A program made the translations under genes and the position numbers. This document shows positions 1-9,999 of a stretch of DNA of 64,000 nucleotides, piece by piece. A model generated the notes under the pieces. The model searched no databases. It was given only the letters and a program-made list of their open reading frames with translations, and was not told the DNA's origin. How positions within the stretch are numbered: the stretch's first letter is position 1; each line of letters opens with the position of its first letter. Source of the stretch: Gliomastix tumulicola (Eukaryota > Ascomycota > Sordariomycetes > Hypocreales > Bionectriaceae); the NCBI GenBank assembly GCA_001599755.1, contig BCHX01000003.1:4983782-5047781 (forward strand), written 5' to 3'.

Positions 1-100
1 GTCGACAGATGACACATCTCTTGATGTACAGGTCTGGCTGAATACTGGAGTGTTCTTGATATAAATCTTTTATCAAGAAGAGTCACTTCCCCTCAATCCC

Positions 101-868
101 TTACTCCTTCCACCCATCACCAGCACCCAGCATCCAGTTCACGCCAACCAGCGTCAACCCATGCTTCTCAACAAACGCCGCCGGATCAAACGACCGCCTC
201 TGCACGAACTCCTCCCCGCCGACGTCCTCCTTGTTCACATTCTTGAAGCTCTCCGGCTCCCGGAAGAGCAGGAAGAGGTACCGGTGAGGCGCGGACCTGT
301 CAACACATCAGCACACCTCTAACTATTCCGGCCAAAACTAGAGGAGATGGGGGAGGAGGGGACGAAGGGAGGAACATACTCATCCTTGGGCCCGGGGCCG
401 AGATACTCGGTCAAAGCAGGCCTCGTCTCGGCGACGACGGCCTCGGCGTCCTTGAGCGGCTGCAGACCGGCGAGCACCCAGTGTCTCCAGAAGGCGAACT
501 TGGGGTCATCTGGCGTCGGGGCATCAGGGTCGACGAGAAGCAGGGTGTACGACGTCCCGTCAGCGGCTCCAGCCTGCAAAAGTTTTCCATCATCAGCAAA
601 CTTCCTTCATCTCGTTGCATCCCGGTGTCATCTCCGAGGACGAGAGGAGGGGGAAAGGCACCTCTTTCTCGAAGCGAATCGACGGCGCAACCTTGCACTC
701 GGACGCCCTGAACAGATTTCCAAGCTCCAGCGCCCGCCCACCAAACGCGACGTCGAGCTTGGTCGTGGGCTTGAAGGACGCGGGGATGAGAGACGCGGCG
801 GAGCCCGGGACGAGGTTCGCCTTCTCGAGGGTGGAGAGGAGGGACTGCGTGTGTTCTTCTAGAGACAT
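101..868 (-). CDS. PEBP family protein (carboxypeptidase Y inhibitor TFS1-like)
   Basis: Phosphatidylethanolamine-binding-protein fold; in yeast the family includes the Tfs1 inhibitor of carboxypeptidase Y and of Ras-GAP, acting in the cytosol or at membranes. I assemble three exons, 868-662, 573-380 and 296-101, giving 198 aa, normal for the family. The ligand-pocket signature is visible: LLLVDPDAPTPDDP followed by WRHWVLAG, then APHRYLFLLFREP in the last exon. The start at 868 is the only ATG upstream of the conserved block. The first donor reads GTGCCT, which is a poor match, but phase and the family alignment support it; the other intron is normal. No signal peptide is seen. Whether it inhibits a protease or acts in signalling cannot be told from sequence. 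Confidence 0.85.
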
Positions 869-1304
869 CTTGTCTGTTCTGGGATGACTGCGTAGCTGGA
901 TTGGAGGGTTTGACGAAAGAAGAATGCGGAAGAAAAGAAAGAAATGTTTTCATGAAAGGCAGTGCGAGTGAGGTCAATATCGTAAGTAGGCACCTACTGG
1001 AGTCGGCAATGGCGACGTCTGACTGGTGGAAGAATTTCGTCATCGGATTCATCCACAGCCGGAACCACATTATGCGGTACAGCGCCGGATAACTACGTGC
1101 CTTACTTTGTGCTGGAAAGACGACTGTGAGATACAGGGCACGGATAATGGATGCGGGCGCTCATCAAGGTATCATTTGATACGCGGGCAAGTATGGCATG
1201 CCCCTGCAAGTACTACTAGTAGTAGGTATGTAGCTCAGGCTATGTCAAGACACAATGCACAGTTCAATGTTCCATATATACGTCAGGACCACGACGCGAG
1301 ACAT
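869..1304. other. intergenic region between PEBP promoter and PLC 3' end
   Basis: About 0.44 kb holding the upstream region of the PEBP gene and the 3' flank of the phospholipase gene. I see no coding signal or repeat. Confidence 0.6.
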
Positions 1305-3032
1305 CTACGCATCCTCAATCTCAAACCTCGCGAGCACCGAGCACTTCGTGTCCCTGCCCTTGAGATCCAGCATCTGGAAGAAACTCCAGCCCGGCGTCAC
1401 GTAGTCGAGTCGCACCGCCAGCGCCGCGAACATCGGGTTCCTAGCCCAGCTCTCGTCGCTCTTAATCAACATGCGCACGAACACGAGCTCGCTGTCGTCG
1501 TACTCCCACTCGAGGACCTCGTCCCACACGGGGTCCGTAGGCGGCGGGTTCTCCCCCTTGTGCAGAAAGCCCAGCCTGTGCTGCCGGTAGGGACTGGTCT
1601 TACGCTTAGGCGGATCGTCCGAGAGGGAGCCTGGGTGGTACAGGGTGCAGGTGAGGTACGGCCGGATCGAGTCGGCCTCGAGCTCGCTGTCGTGGAGCGG
1701 GATGTCCGTCGCGCCGGCCACGTGGAGTCGGAGCTTCTTCTTCTTTCCTTCCCTGCCTAGCTGGCCCGAGCCGCCGGCACGCAGAGCAGCGGGCTTGAGA
1801 ACATAACCATCGGTGCCTGAGAAGAGCGCGTCGTTCAGCTGGTTGCTCGTGCCGAACGTCTGCCAGTTGAGGGCGCAGATCTGGGCGCCCAGACCCCAGA
1901 AGGGCACCGGCTTCAGGTTCGATGAGGCAATGCGTGTGCCCTTGGGGAAGACGCGCATGAGGTGGCGCGAGTTGTGCACGGAGATGGGCACCGTCTGAGC
2001 GGGTAGATGGGACGACAAGCCCGACTCGGACACGTTGATGAGGTGGTGATGAGGACCATTAGTCAACACACCAGGATCGTACCACGAGTTGTCGCTGGGC
2101 TTGACGGACTGCGCATACACACCCAGCTCGGCCAGCTCAGGGATGATGATGCTCGTCTCCTGCTCCTTCTTCTTGTCCTTGTACTCCTGCCTCGCCACCT
2201 TCTCCTCTTCGTCATCCGTATCGTCGTCCGAGTCCTCCTCACTGTCCAGTGCCTCGTTGACAATGTGATGCTCGACAATGACAGCGACGTTCGCTCCCAG
2301 ATCCGCCAGCGTGACGTGATCATCGCCATGCGCATCCTCCCGGACCGGCTTGCTAAGCAGCAGCTCCCCAAACACCTCCTTCATGATCTCGACGAGTCGC
2401 GTCTGTCCGTGCGGGCCGCAGTGGTTCTCGAGAGACAGCAGGATCGGCGACGGGCTGTGGCCCGGTATGCGCTCGGCGTCGCGGATCTCCTCGAGGAGCA
2501 CGTCGCGGATGGTCTCGCAGACGATGCGGAAGGAGATCTTGGAGACGAGCGTGTATCCGTGGGTGACCTTGGGCTCGTCCGGGTTGTCCGACTCGTCCCA
2601 GGCATCGATCTCGACGCAGCGCGAGCCGGTGCGGATGGCGGTGCGGTAGGCCGAGGCGCAGGACGAGCCGTAGAGCTGGTGCGCGAGGAGGTATGTGTTG
2701 TGGCTCGAGCTGACGAAGTACTCGGGTAGTGGGTGGGAGCGGTCGGTCAGCTCGGGCGGGACGATGGCGGCGTGCTTTTCGATGAGGGCGCGCAGCGCGT
2801 CGGTGGGCTCGTCGGCGTCGATGTCGGCGTCGGCCTCGGAGAGGATCTTGTTGTCGGAGAGGAAGGCCTTGAGGGCGCGGCTCACGCGCAGGTCGACGTG
2901 GGTGGCTGCGACATCGTGGATGCGGTGGCCGATGCTGTCCTCGCCGATGTGCTCTCCCTGGTCGTCCTCGTCGCCCTTCTTGGAGCGGAAGGGGTTCAGG
3001 TCGGCGATGCGAGCGGCGACGTCGTCAGACAT
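1305..3032 (-). CDS. phosphoinositide-specific phospholipase C
   Basis: Predicted to hydrolyse phosphoinositides to diacylglycerol and an inositol phosphate at the inner membrane. The frame is uninterrupted for 575 aa from the ATG at 3032; an upstream in-frame start at 3080 is GTG and is not used here. The X domain shows both catalytic histidines (SSSHNTYL at about residue 111, KVTHGYT at about 158) and the acidic pair in VEIDAWD. An acidic Asp/Glu linker follows, then the Y domain (PKGTRIASSN, FWGLGAQICALNWQTFG) and a C-terminal C2 domain with LRLHVAGATDIP. No EF-hand or PH domain is evident. Oddity: the segment that usually reads LLKGKK after the X domain reads IVEHHI here, so the usual phosphate-contacting lysines appear to be missing. 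Cells could regulate it through the C2 domain and Ca2+. Confidence 0.9.
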   Translation of the reverse strand: MSDDVAARIADLNPFRSKKGDEDDQGEHIGEDSIGHRIHDVAATHVDLRVSRALKAFLSDNKILSEADADIDADEPTDALRALIEKHAAIVPPELTDRSHPLPEYFVSSSHNTYLLAHQLYGSSCASAYRTAIRTGSRCVEIDAWDESDNPDEPKVTHGYTLVSKISFRIVCETIRDVLLEEIRDAERIPGHSPSPILLSLENHCGPHGQTRLVEIMKEVFGELLLSKPVREDAHGDDHVTLADLGANVAVIVEHHIVNEALDSEEDSDDDTDDEEEKVARQEYKDKKKEQETSIIIPELAELGVYAQSVKPSDNSWYDPGVLTNGPHHHLINVSESGLSSHLPAQTVPISVHNSRHLMRVFPKGTRIASSNLKPVPFWGLGAQICALNWQTFGTSNQLNDALFSGTDGYVLKPAALRAGGSGQLGREGKKKKLRLHVAGATDIPLHDSELEADSIRPYLTCTLYHPGSLSDDPPKRKTSPYRQHRLGFLHKGENPPPTDPVWDEVLEWEYDDSELVFVRMLIKSDESWARNPMFAALAVRLDYVTPGWSFFQMLDLKGRDTKCSVLARFEIEDA

Positions 3033-3542
3033 GGCGGCTGCTGGAGACGGGTAGGGGATGATGCGCGCGCGAGGTAGCACAGAGTGGGATGGTAGGACAA
3101 AGGTCGAGCTGGAGTGTCGAGTAGGGAAAAGAGTAGGAGCAGGAAGAGGCGGGAGGGTGGTAAGACTAAGAGGTAGGAGAAGTGGAAAGGTATGCAGTCA
3201 TCTCAGCAACCTGTCAGCCGCCAATGCAATAATCATCTCTACATCAGCCCACGCTGGGAGCTTGCGTCATCACATCTTGGAGTGGGAGGAGGGACGGGAA
3301 GAGCTGATGGAGGGAGGGGTCACTGGATCGGCAATTTGGCGGGGTTGGATTTCAAGTACGGGGCATTTTCAGCTGCTTTTGAGCCGTGCAGCCCTGTGGG
3401 TGCAACTTTACAGCGCCCTGATAGGCGGGAGCGGCCGCTAGGCTTAGTGGAAGGCCGCTGTAAATAGCGCCTACAAGGAGATTGCGGCATCAACTGTAAA
3501 TTCCGCTAAAGCAACTGGAACACAGAAAATAGATTTCTCTCC
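3033..3542. other. intergenic region, PLC promoter side
   Basis: About 0.5 kb upstream of the phospholipase gene and downstream of the TauD-like gene on the same strand. No gene or repeat is visible. Confidence 0.6.
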
Positions 3543-4787
3543 TCAACCATGAATCAGGCCAAAGCCCAGGTTCTCCAGCTCGGCCTTCTCGCTCTCGTCC
3601 AGCAGCCCGAGCGCCTCCCTCCGACTCGGCGCACCCGCATCATAGTACGGCTTCTCGGCCAGACTCGTCACGCGCGTGCCGTGCCTCGCGTGCCGCCCGG
3701 CATAGTCCCACGACGCGTTGTGGATGGTGATGCGGTTATCCCACAGCACCGACGTCCCCGGCGTCCAGCGCCAGCGCACCTGGATATCCACGTTGCGCTC
3801 GTACACGTCGAACAGGTAGCCCAGGATCAGGTCGCTCTCCTTCTTGTCGAGCCCGACGATGCGGTCTGTCATCGCCCGGTTGACCCAGAGCGCCTTCCAG
3901 CCCGTGGCCGGGTGCACCCTCACGAGCGGGTGCGTGCGCTCGATGTGTTTTGGGCCCGCCGACGGGTCCTCGCGGTCGAGGTACGCGTGCGCCGAGCGGT
4001 AGACGGCCAGGCGCCCGTCGACGATGCGCCGAAACCCCGGGGAGAGCTTCTCGTAGGCCGCGTAGCCGCTGGCCCAGAGCGTGTCGCCGCCCACGGGGGG
4101 CACCGTGTCGTTGTGCAGGTGCGTGATGCCCGCCGGCTGCGTCTCGTGCACGAGGTCGCTGTGCCAGCTGGACGCGCCGCCCGGGTTGCGGTAGTTGGCC
4201 GCGCGCTCCGTGGCGAAGAGGTCGGGCCAGATGACGGTAGCGCCGGGGACGCCCGGGACCTGGGGTGTTTGGGGCTGTTTTATATGTCTCTGTTAGCACT
4301 CAACATGTACTGACCGGGGGGGGGGGGGGGGCAGGGAGAAACTGACATGGACCTCGACGACGCCAAAGTGCTCCCCCAGCTCCTTCTGCTGCTGCGGCGT
4401 AAGCTTCTGGTTGCGCAGAAACACCACGCTCCTCTCCGCGATCAGCAGCGCCAGCTCGTCCTTCTGCGCCGCCGTCAGCTCGCTCAGCTGCACGCCCTCG
4501 ATCTCCGTGCCGATGTACGCCGTCAGGTCTGTGACCTTGGTCGCCGCCCCGAGCAAGTTCTTCTTGGACTTGTCGGCCCGCGCGCCCGCGTCCACGTGCT
4601 CCCACCCGTCCTCGCGGATCCGGATGGCGTCCTGGAGGTACAGCGGCGCCGCCGGGCGGTACGGGTAGCCCTTGGAGAGGTCGATGCCTGCGCTGGTGAG
4701 GCGCTCGCGCGCGGGCGCGGGCACCTCGAGGGTGTCCTTCCGGGGCGGGACGACGTCCTTGATCTCGTGGTCGACAGAGGGGGCCAT
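3543..4787 (-). CDS. TauD/TfdA-family Fe(II)/2-oxoglutarate dioxygenase (sulfonate/taurine dioxygenase-like)
   Basis: Predicted cytosolic non-heme iron dioxygenase; characterised relatives such as TauD and yeast Jlp1 release sulfite from taurine or other sulfonates. Two exons, 4787-4347 and 4259-3543, give 385 aa. The iron-binding HxD is in ASSWHSDLV (about residues 180-182) and the distal His in NRITIHNASWDY; the 2-oxoglutarate Arg is in the GRHARHGTRV stretch. The start at 4787 (MAPSVDHEI) is the first ATG; an in-frame codon at 4820 is GTG. The single intron (4260-4346) carries a run of 16 C on the sense strand. No transporter or regulator is next to it, so the substrate is unassigned; herbicide-type or other carboxylate substrates are also possible for the family. 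Confidence 0.88.
4316..4331. repeat. G16 homopolymer inside the TauD-like gene intron
   Basis: Sixteen consecutive G on the + strand, that is C16 in the sense orientation, about 15 nt after the 5' splice site of the only intron of the dioxygenase gene. Its length may be prone to sequencing error or strand slippage. Confidence 0.95.
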
Positions 4788-6418
4788 GGTCAGTATGTAT
4801 GTTTCTTGATGTACAGACACTAACTATTTCCGAGTGAGAGGATGCTTGCTCTATGAGCTTCTGCTAGGCTACTCTCATAACCCAGAGCAATTGCCAAGGG
4901 CAGCGTCGCGTCTTATGCAAATGCTCCCCTCACGCCCGCCGCGAACCGATCTATCACGTCTGCGGGGGACGGAGCGGGGAAACAGCTCCCTCCTCCCTTG
5001 CAAAGGTGGTCTTGATCGAGACAGAATTGATTTGCTCAGAAGGGTCTCATATGGCGACATCTGCAGCCATCCCACCGCGACACCGCGAACGGGTAGGACG
5101 GGCGTCGCTATTCCGGGTCACGCTGCCCTCCCCCACGTCCGTCCGCATAGATCAAGATCGCCTGATAACGCGCAGCATCTCGCGAAGGCTTATCAATCCA
5201 GGTGCAATTGCGTGATGAAATATGTCCGAGTCGCCATTATTCGGGCCGCCGGTGCATGCGTCCAGACCCTTATCGCATCAAACGTGGTGATGTTACGTTA
5301 GAGGCGGAGGGCAAAAGAGCAAGATGCCCTCGCTTGAGACGTGCTTGATCCTGGATGATGGTGACACAGGCTGGGATCTGCGCTAGCCGCTCTACCATGC
5401 CAGAACCTAGACGAGATCAGCCTCATGTAGCACTATTTGATACTGATGTAGTTCCTTGTCTTAGAATTGTTAAAGCATGGCTTATCAGTGGTGCCGGGGG
5501 GCGTATTCTAGCCATGTTCGTGTATCAGGCTCAGAGAGGGTACCATCGCATGCAGTAATTCGTCTCCTTCGTCCAGGGTCGATGGCATGAGTCCACTGTA
5601 CAGTCTCATATCTCGAAGGACCAGTCTCGGCATGATATGATTGGAAGCAATATCGGCTGGGACGGCCACAGCAAGCGGCCCTCCCCGGCAGCGACGTCGG
5701 CAGCAGCATCTCGGGGAGATCTCATCCCCGTTTGCTACGACTAGGCCATGTCCGCTAGTGGACCGACTCCGTTGTCACGACCATTGGTGTTGGCCTGATT
5801 ATCATTAGAAAGCTGTCCAGTGGGATTCTCGCGGGTGGGCGCCAGTTGCTCATCATGCCACTCTAACTAGATGCATCGTGGAACAGGCGCGTAGGGTGGA
5901 AGCGTGCACGAAGCGTAAGTGGACAGGACATGCAGCCGAGGTCCAGATACGGCGTCGCCGGTGTCGCAATCACGATAACTCACAGGATCTACACCAAGGA
6001 CAACGGTGCACGGGTCTAGTCACATACGGGATGTCTGCTCCAGTGGGTGGTTCGGACGGCAGGGAACTCAGTAGGGATGGGATGTTCGTGCGGGGGATCC
6101 AGGCACTTTTAGTCCACCCATAATTGTCAGGTAGAGAGGAGCGGCGAACGTTATCACTCGAGTTTTGCAGCAGGATGGCCTTACACTGAGGCGAAAGCGC
6201 GTTGCGTGATCGTAGTTGGCGGATGACGTGCTTGATGGCGAGTGCTCAACCACGCCCCAAATGGGCGCTCCGGAGCCGCGAAAAGTCCCAACACGCGGAA
6301 TTATACGCTGTGCGGGAGGCCAGGGGGTGGTGGTCTGGTATATGAGCTGCAGGTCTCACCCTCCTACATAGACACGGGAGGTAACAGGAAAGGTCACACC
6401 CACGGAACCCGTCGAATC
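4788..6418. other. 1.6 kb intergenic region between divergent TauD-like and FMO genes
   Basis: Shared upstream region of two divergently transcribed genes. Short ORFs on both strands have no recognisable domain or signal peptide. I see no repeat, tRNA or transposon remnant. Confidence 0.5.
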
Positions 6419-7984
6419 ATGGCTGCCGTTGTTCCAGGCAGATTATCGCCCGATAGGCTGGAGGGCGGCGTTACGTCCGTCGCCGTGATTGGAGCCGGGA
6501 TAAGCGGGGTGACGGCCGCCGCGCATCTGCTCAAGGAAGGGCTGCAGGTCAAGGTCTTCGAGCGGGCGAGCATCGCCGGCGGAGTCTGGCATTTCGATCC
6601 CAGGGCGCCCGAGGGTCCTGCGTACCCGAGCGTCGTCCCCTCTGTCGGTGACTATCGCACAACAAGGCCGGGGGAGCTCGACGTGCAGACGCCGCCTACG
6701 CCGCCGCAGGAAGCCGATGATGGTGCCGGGCAGAAGCTGGGGCATCCGCTGCTCACCAAGAATGCCGCGGCGCTTGAGATCCGCTTCGCGCCTCCGAGTC
6801 CGTGCTACTCCGGGTTGAAGAATAACATCCCGACGAGCCTGATGGTCAGCAGCCTAGACAACTGGCCGGAGGGCACTCTGTCGAACGTCTCGCAGAAAAT
6901 CCTCGAAGAGTACATCCAAGCACTCTCGGCGAATCACGGCGTGGACAACATCGCTGAATACAGCACCCGAGTCGAGGAGATCAAGAAGTCACCCGATGGA
7001 AGGGGCTGGGTGATCCGCACTTTGAAGCTGAACCAGGCAGACAAAGAACCGCGGTTCGAGGAGCAGACGCGGCAGTTCAACGCCGTGGTAGTGGCGACAG
7101 GCCATTATAACCTCCCACTCGTTCCCAATATTCCAGGCCTCAAGGAATGGAAGGATAAGTTCCCAGGCAATGTCATCCATTCCAAGGAGTACCGCCACCC
7201 GGGGCCCTTCAAGGACAAGACCGTCTTCGTGCTCGGATCCGGTGTCTCCTCCATGGATATCAGCCGTGAGCTCGGGGACGTGTCCACCAAAGTGTACCAG
7301 AGCGCACGCGGTGGTCTATACGACCTCCCTCCCACCCTGCTGCCGGAAAACGGCGTTCGCGTAGGCCCCGTCGCACGGTTCGAAGTCAACGAAGGAGACT
7401 CAGGAAAGGGGTCTGTCGTGCTCCAGAACGGAGAGAGAGTCGAGGGTGTTGACCAGGTCATCCTCGGCACCGGATACATCAAGTCGTACCCCTTCCTCGC
7501 CGACCTCCACGACGACACCGCGAAGCCTGAAGACGCAGGCCCACGAGTCCTTGTGACCTCGGACGGCCAGATGACGCACAACCTGCACAAGGACATCTTC
7601 TACATCGAGGATCCGAGCCTCGTGTTCGTCGGCGTGCCGTATCACACTGCGACCTTCAACCTCTTCGACCACCAGTCCCGGGCCGTGGCACGCGTGCTGT
7701 CCGGCCAGGCGCAGCTGCCCTCGAGGGAGGACATGCGCAAGGAGTACGAGCAGCGCATCAAGGACAAGGGTGTTGGGCGCGAGTTCCACACCCTCGGCGG
7801 CGATGGTGCAGAGCTGGATTATGTCAAGGACCTCGTGGCCTGGGTAAACGCCGATGCGGAGCGACTGGGCATCGAGAAGCTTCCAGGGCACTCAGAAGCC
7901 TGGGTGCAAGGGTACTGGGAACTGAAGAAGATCATCCAGGCCATCCGTGACGGAGACTCATCGAAGTGGCTAGACGGCAGGTGA
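6419..7984 (+). CDS. flavin-containing monooxygenase (FMO-like)
   Basis: Predicted FAD/NADPH monooxygenase of the FMO group, which oxygenates N- or S-containing small molecules. The single exon codes for 521 aa. The FAD Rossmann motif is GAGISG (residues about 24-29) followed by VFERASIAGGVWHFD. The FMO fingerprint FPGNVIHSKEY (FxGxxxHxxxY) precedes the NADPH motif VLGSGVSS, and ILGTGYIKSYPF is the usual third motif. The start at 6419 (MAAVVPGRL) places the Rossmann strand at the expected distance; the longer frame back to 6242 begins with GTG. Neighbours give no pathway. A Baeyer-Villiger activity is less likely because the fingerprint is of FMO type. Substrate unknown. Confidence 0.9.
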   Translation: MAAVVPGRLSPDRLEGGVTSVAVIGAGISGVTAAAHLLKEGLQVKVFERASIAGGVWHFDPRAPEGPAYPSVVPSVGDYRTTRPGELDVQTPPTPPQEADDGAGQKLGHPLLTKNAAALEIRFAPPSPCYSGLKNNIPTSLMVSSLDNWPEGTLSNVSQKILEEYIQALSANHGVDNIAEYSTRVEEIKKSPDGRGWVIRTLKLNQADKEPRFEEQTRQFNAVVVATGHYNLPLVPNIPGLKEWKDKFPGNVIHSKEYRHPGPFKDKTVFVLGSGVSSMDISRELGDVSTKVYQSARGGLYDLPPTLLPENGVRVGPVARFEVNEGDSGKGSVVLQNGERVEGVDQVILGTGYIKSYPFLADLHDDTAKPEDAGPRVLVTSDGQMTHNLHKDIFYIEDPSLVFVGVPYHTATFNLFDHQSRAVARVLSGQAQLPSREDMRKEYEQRIKDKGVGREFHTLGGDGAELDYVKDLVAWVNADAERLGIEKLPGHSEAWVQGYWELKKIIQAIRDGDSSKWLDGR

Positions 7985-9362
7985 TTGGTTAGAGATGGGA
8001 TACACAGCGATGTCAGTGCAAATAGAAACGGGCGATGAAGACGCACGCACATAACAAACCATGATCAAATTCAGCTTAGTCATCTACCTTCCCCCCCAGC
8101 ACCCGGAATCACGATGATCCGCCCCCACCGCAATCCCGATATCACCAGAAATTTTCTGCCCTCTTTTTTCCTTTCCCTTCTTCTCTTCTTCATGAACAAC
8201 GCAAATTTCACATTCACGTTTCTCCTTCCACATTGATGAGAGGCCGTCCTCCGGGGCGGCCCACGACCACCGATACTGCTGAGGAACCGAGAATGGAGAA
8301 GAGACATCCAGCGAACGATCTTGGGTGCGGTGTTTTCCAAAGCGCCCTTCGGGGTGCTCCATGGGGAGGATCGCAATGATTGAGCGCACATCTTTTTGCT
8401 TTTTTTGTTCGTTTGACTGGGCCGCGATGATGCTTTGCTTTTGTGTCGCGGCTTCTTAGACCCGTGCTGTGAGATTCGGCCATTGTAATGCGTAGATGCT
8501 CGCTGTCGTGATTAATTGTGCCGTCAGGTCGGCAACATTCGCCTCGGTCTCTACCTACCCTACATCAAGTCGCCTGTCGATTCAGGTTTTCCACGTCGTC
8601 TGTCCAGATGGCATGCCTAGAGACTTGATTGTCTTTCGTCTCGTCCACGGCCATCTTCAGTATGTGGTGCATCTGACCGCTGCTGTCATTGCTACTTTAT
8701 TGGAATGGCAAGGCTGGCGCAACAAGCTCGCGTCCGCTCTCACTCCTCCGGATGATGGAGAGTAGCACGACGTCAGTGTCAGACATCAAGGGGATGCAAA
8801 ATATCACTTCAACCAAGTCACGATGCATAGAGACCAATATACCGGAACGAATTATTGATATCTACCTAAAAATAAAAAAAGGTATTCCATCACAGAACAT
8901 TTCTTGCCTACATATTCCCCATCCCCTTCGTCAATAGCCCAGGGACAGGACAAAAAAAAAAAGGAAGAACATGTAATAGGAGAGCAGCAATTTCCCCAGG
9001 GGAAATGAAATAAAGAAGCGAAAGGCGCAGTGGGCGCATTTTCGCCATACTGTTGTAAAAAATATTGTTGGCGCTCGCCGGCGGGCCGGCCGTATCCCGC
9101 CAGAGGTTCGAGCTGGAAAGAAGCGAAGGTGTTGCGGCTCATACGAAGCCATTAGGTTGGGTTTGGAAAAACGATCGTCCTTTGCGTGCTCCGTTCTGTG
9201 CGTTCCTAGTCGGTTAATTTTTTTTCTTTTTTGGAAGCCCCCCCCGTCTCATGTTTGGAGAGAGTGGTTGTGATGTCTCGTAAGAGACTACCTGAACAGA
9301 TGAAAGATGTCAGCTCCGTTGTTTGTCAAGTGTTGGGAGGAGAGAGTCTCTTATACCATTCC
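7985..9362. other. 1.4 kb intergenic region between convergent FMO and pheromone genes
   Basis: 3' flanks of two convergent genes. It contains short A- and T-runs but no supported gene. Confidence 0.5.
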
Positions 9363-9556
9363 TTAGGCCCTGTCCTTGTAGGGGCAGGGCTGTCCGATGA
9401 GAGTGCACCAGGGCTCAGGCTCCGCGACCGGGTCGGGAACGGGCTCAGCGACGGGCTCGGGGACGGGCTCGGCCTCACGCTTCTCCTTATAGGAGCATGG
9501 CTGTCCGATGAGCGGGCACCAGGGGTCGGCCTCCGGGTCAGCCTCGGGCTCGGGAG

Positions 9557-9591
<35 letters not shown>

Positions 9592-9935
9592 ATGGGGTCG
9601 GGGCTGGCCCAGCGCTTGTAGGAGCAAGGCTGGCCGATGAGAGGGCACCACTTGTACCTCTGGGCCTCTGGGTCAGCCTCGGGCTCGGGCTCGGGCTGGG
9701 GGATGCGCTTCTCCTTGTAGGAGCAGGGCTGGCCGATCAGCGGGCACCAGGGATCGGCCTCAGGGTCGGCATCAGGGTCCGGGGCGGGCATGGGGTCGGG
9801 GCTGGCCCAGCGTTTGTAGGAGCAGGGCTGGCCGATGAGGGGGCACCACTTGTACTTCTGGGGCTCGGCCTCCGCGAGAGAGATGGCGGAGACGGCCGAG
9901 GCCATGAAGCCGAGGGCAAAGATTGTAGCCTTCAT
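9363..9935 (-). CDS. alpha-factor-type peptide pheromone precursor (five core copies)
   Basis: Secreted precursor of a mating pheromone of the ascomycete alpha type, processed by Kex2, Kex1 and Ste13-like proteases and sensed by the Ste2-type receptor. The single exon gives 190 aa: a signal peptide (about 1-17), then five cores, four reading WCPLIGQPCSYK and the last WCTLIGQPCPYK. They match the WCxxxGQxC consensus of Sordariomycete alpha pheromones, but S-Y replaces the usual final W. Cores are followed by KR or KEKR (Kex2 sites). The spacers between cores parse almost entirely into X-Ala and X-Pro dipeptides in perfect phase, as expected for stepwise Ste13-type trimming. The order is A-B-A-B-C, which suggests duplication of a two-core unit. 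A CA-rich microsatellite lies just upstream of the ATG. An alternative reading is a Kex2-processed RiPP precursor, but no UstY-like (DUF3328) neighbour is present. Confidence 0.87.
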
Positions 9936-9942
9936 GTTGAGG

Positions 9943-9964
9943 GTGTGTGTCGTGTGTGTGTGTC

Positions 9965-9999
<35 letters not shown>
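9943..9999. repeat. (GT)n microsatellite in the pheromone gene 5' leader
   Basis: GT repeat of about 57 bp with C and A interruptions, equal to a CA repeat in the sense orientation. It ends about 7 nt before the pheromone ATG, so it probably lies in the 5' UTR. Confidence 0.95.

Noticed and set aside
9363..9935. Interpretation of the pheromone gene as a dikaritin/ustiloxin-type RiPP precursor
   Set aside because: Kex2-processed repeats fit both, but the WC...GQ.C core and X-A/X-P spacers match pheromones and no RiPP-modifying gene is nearby.
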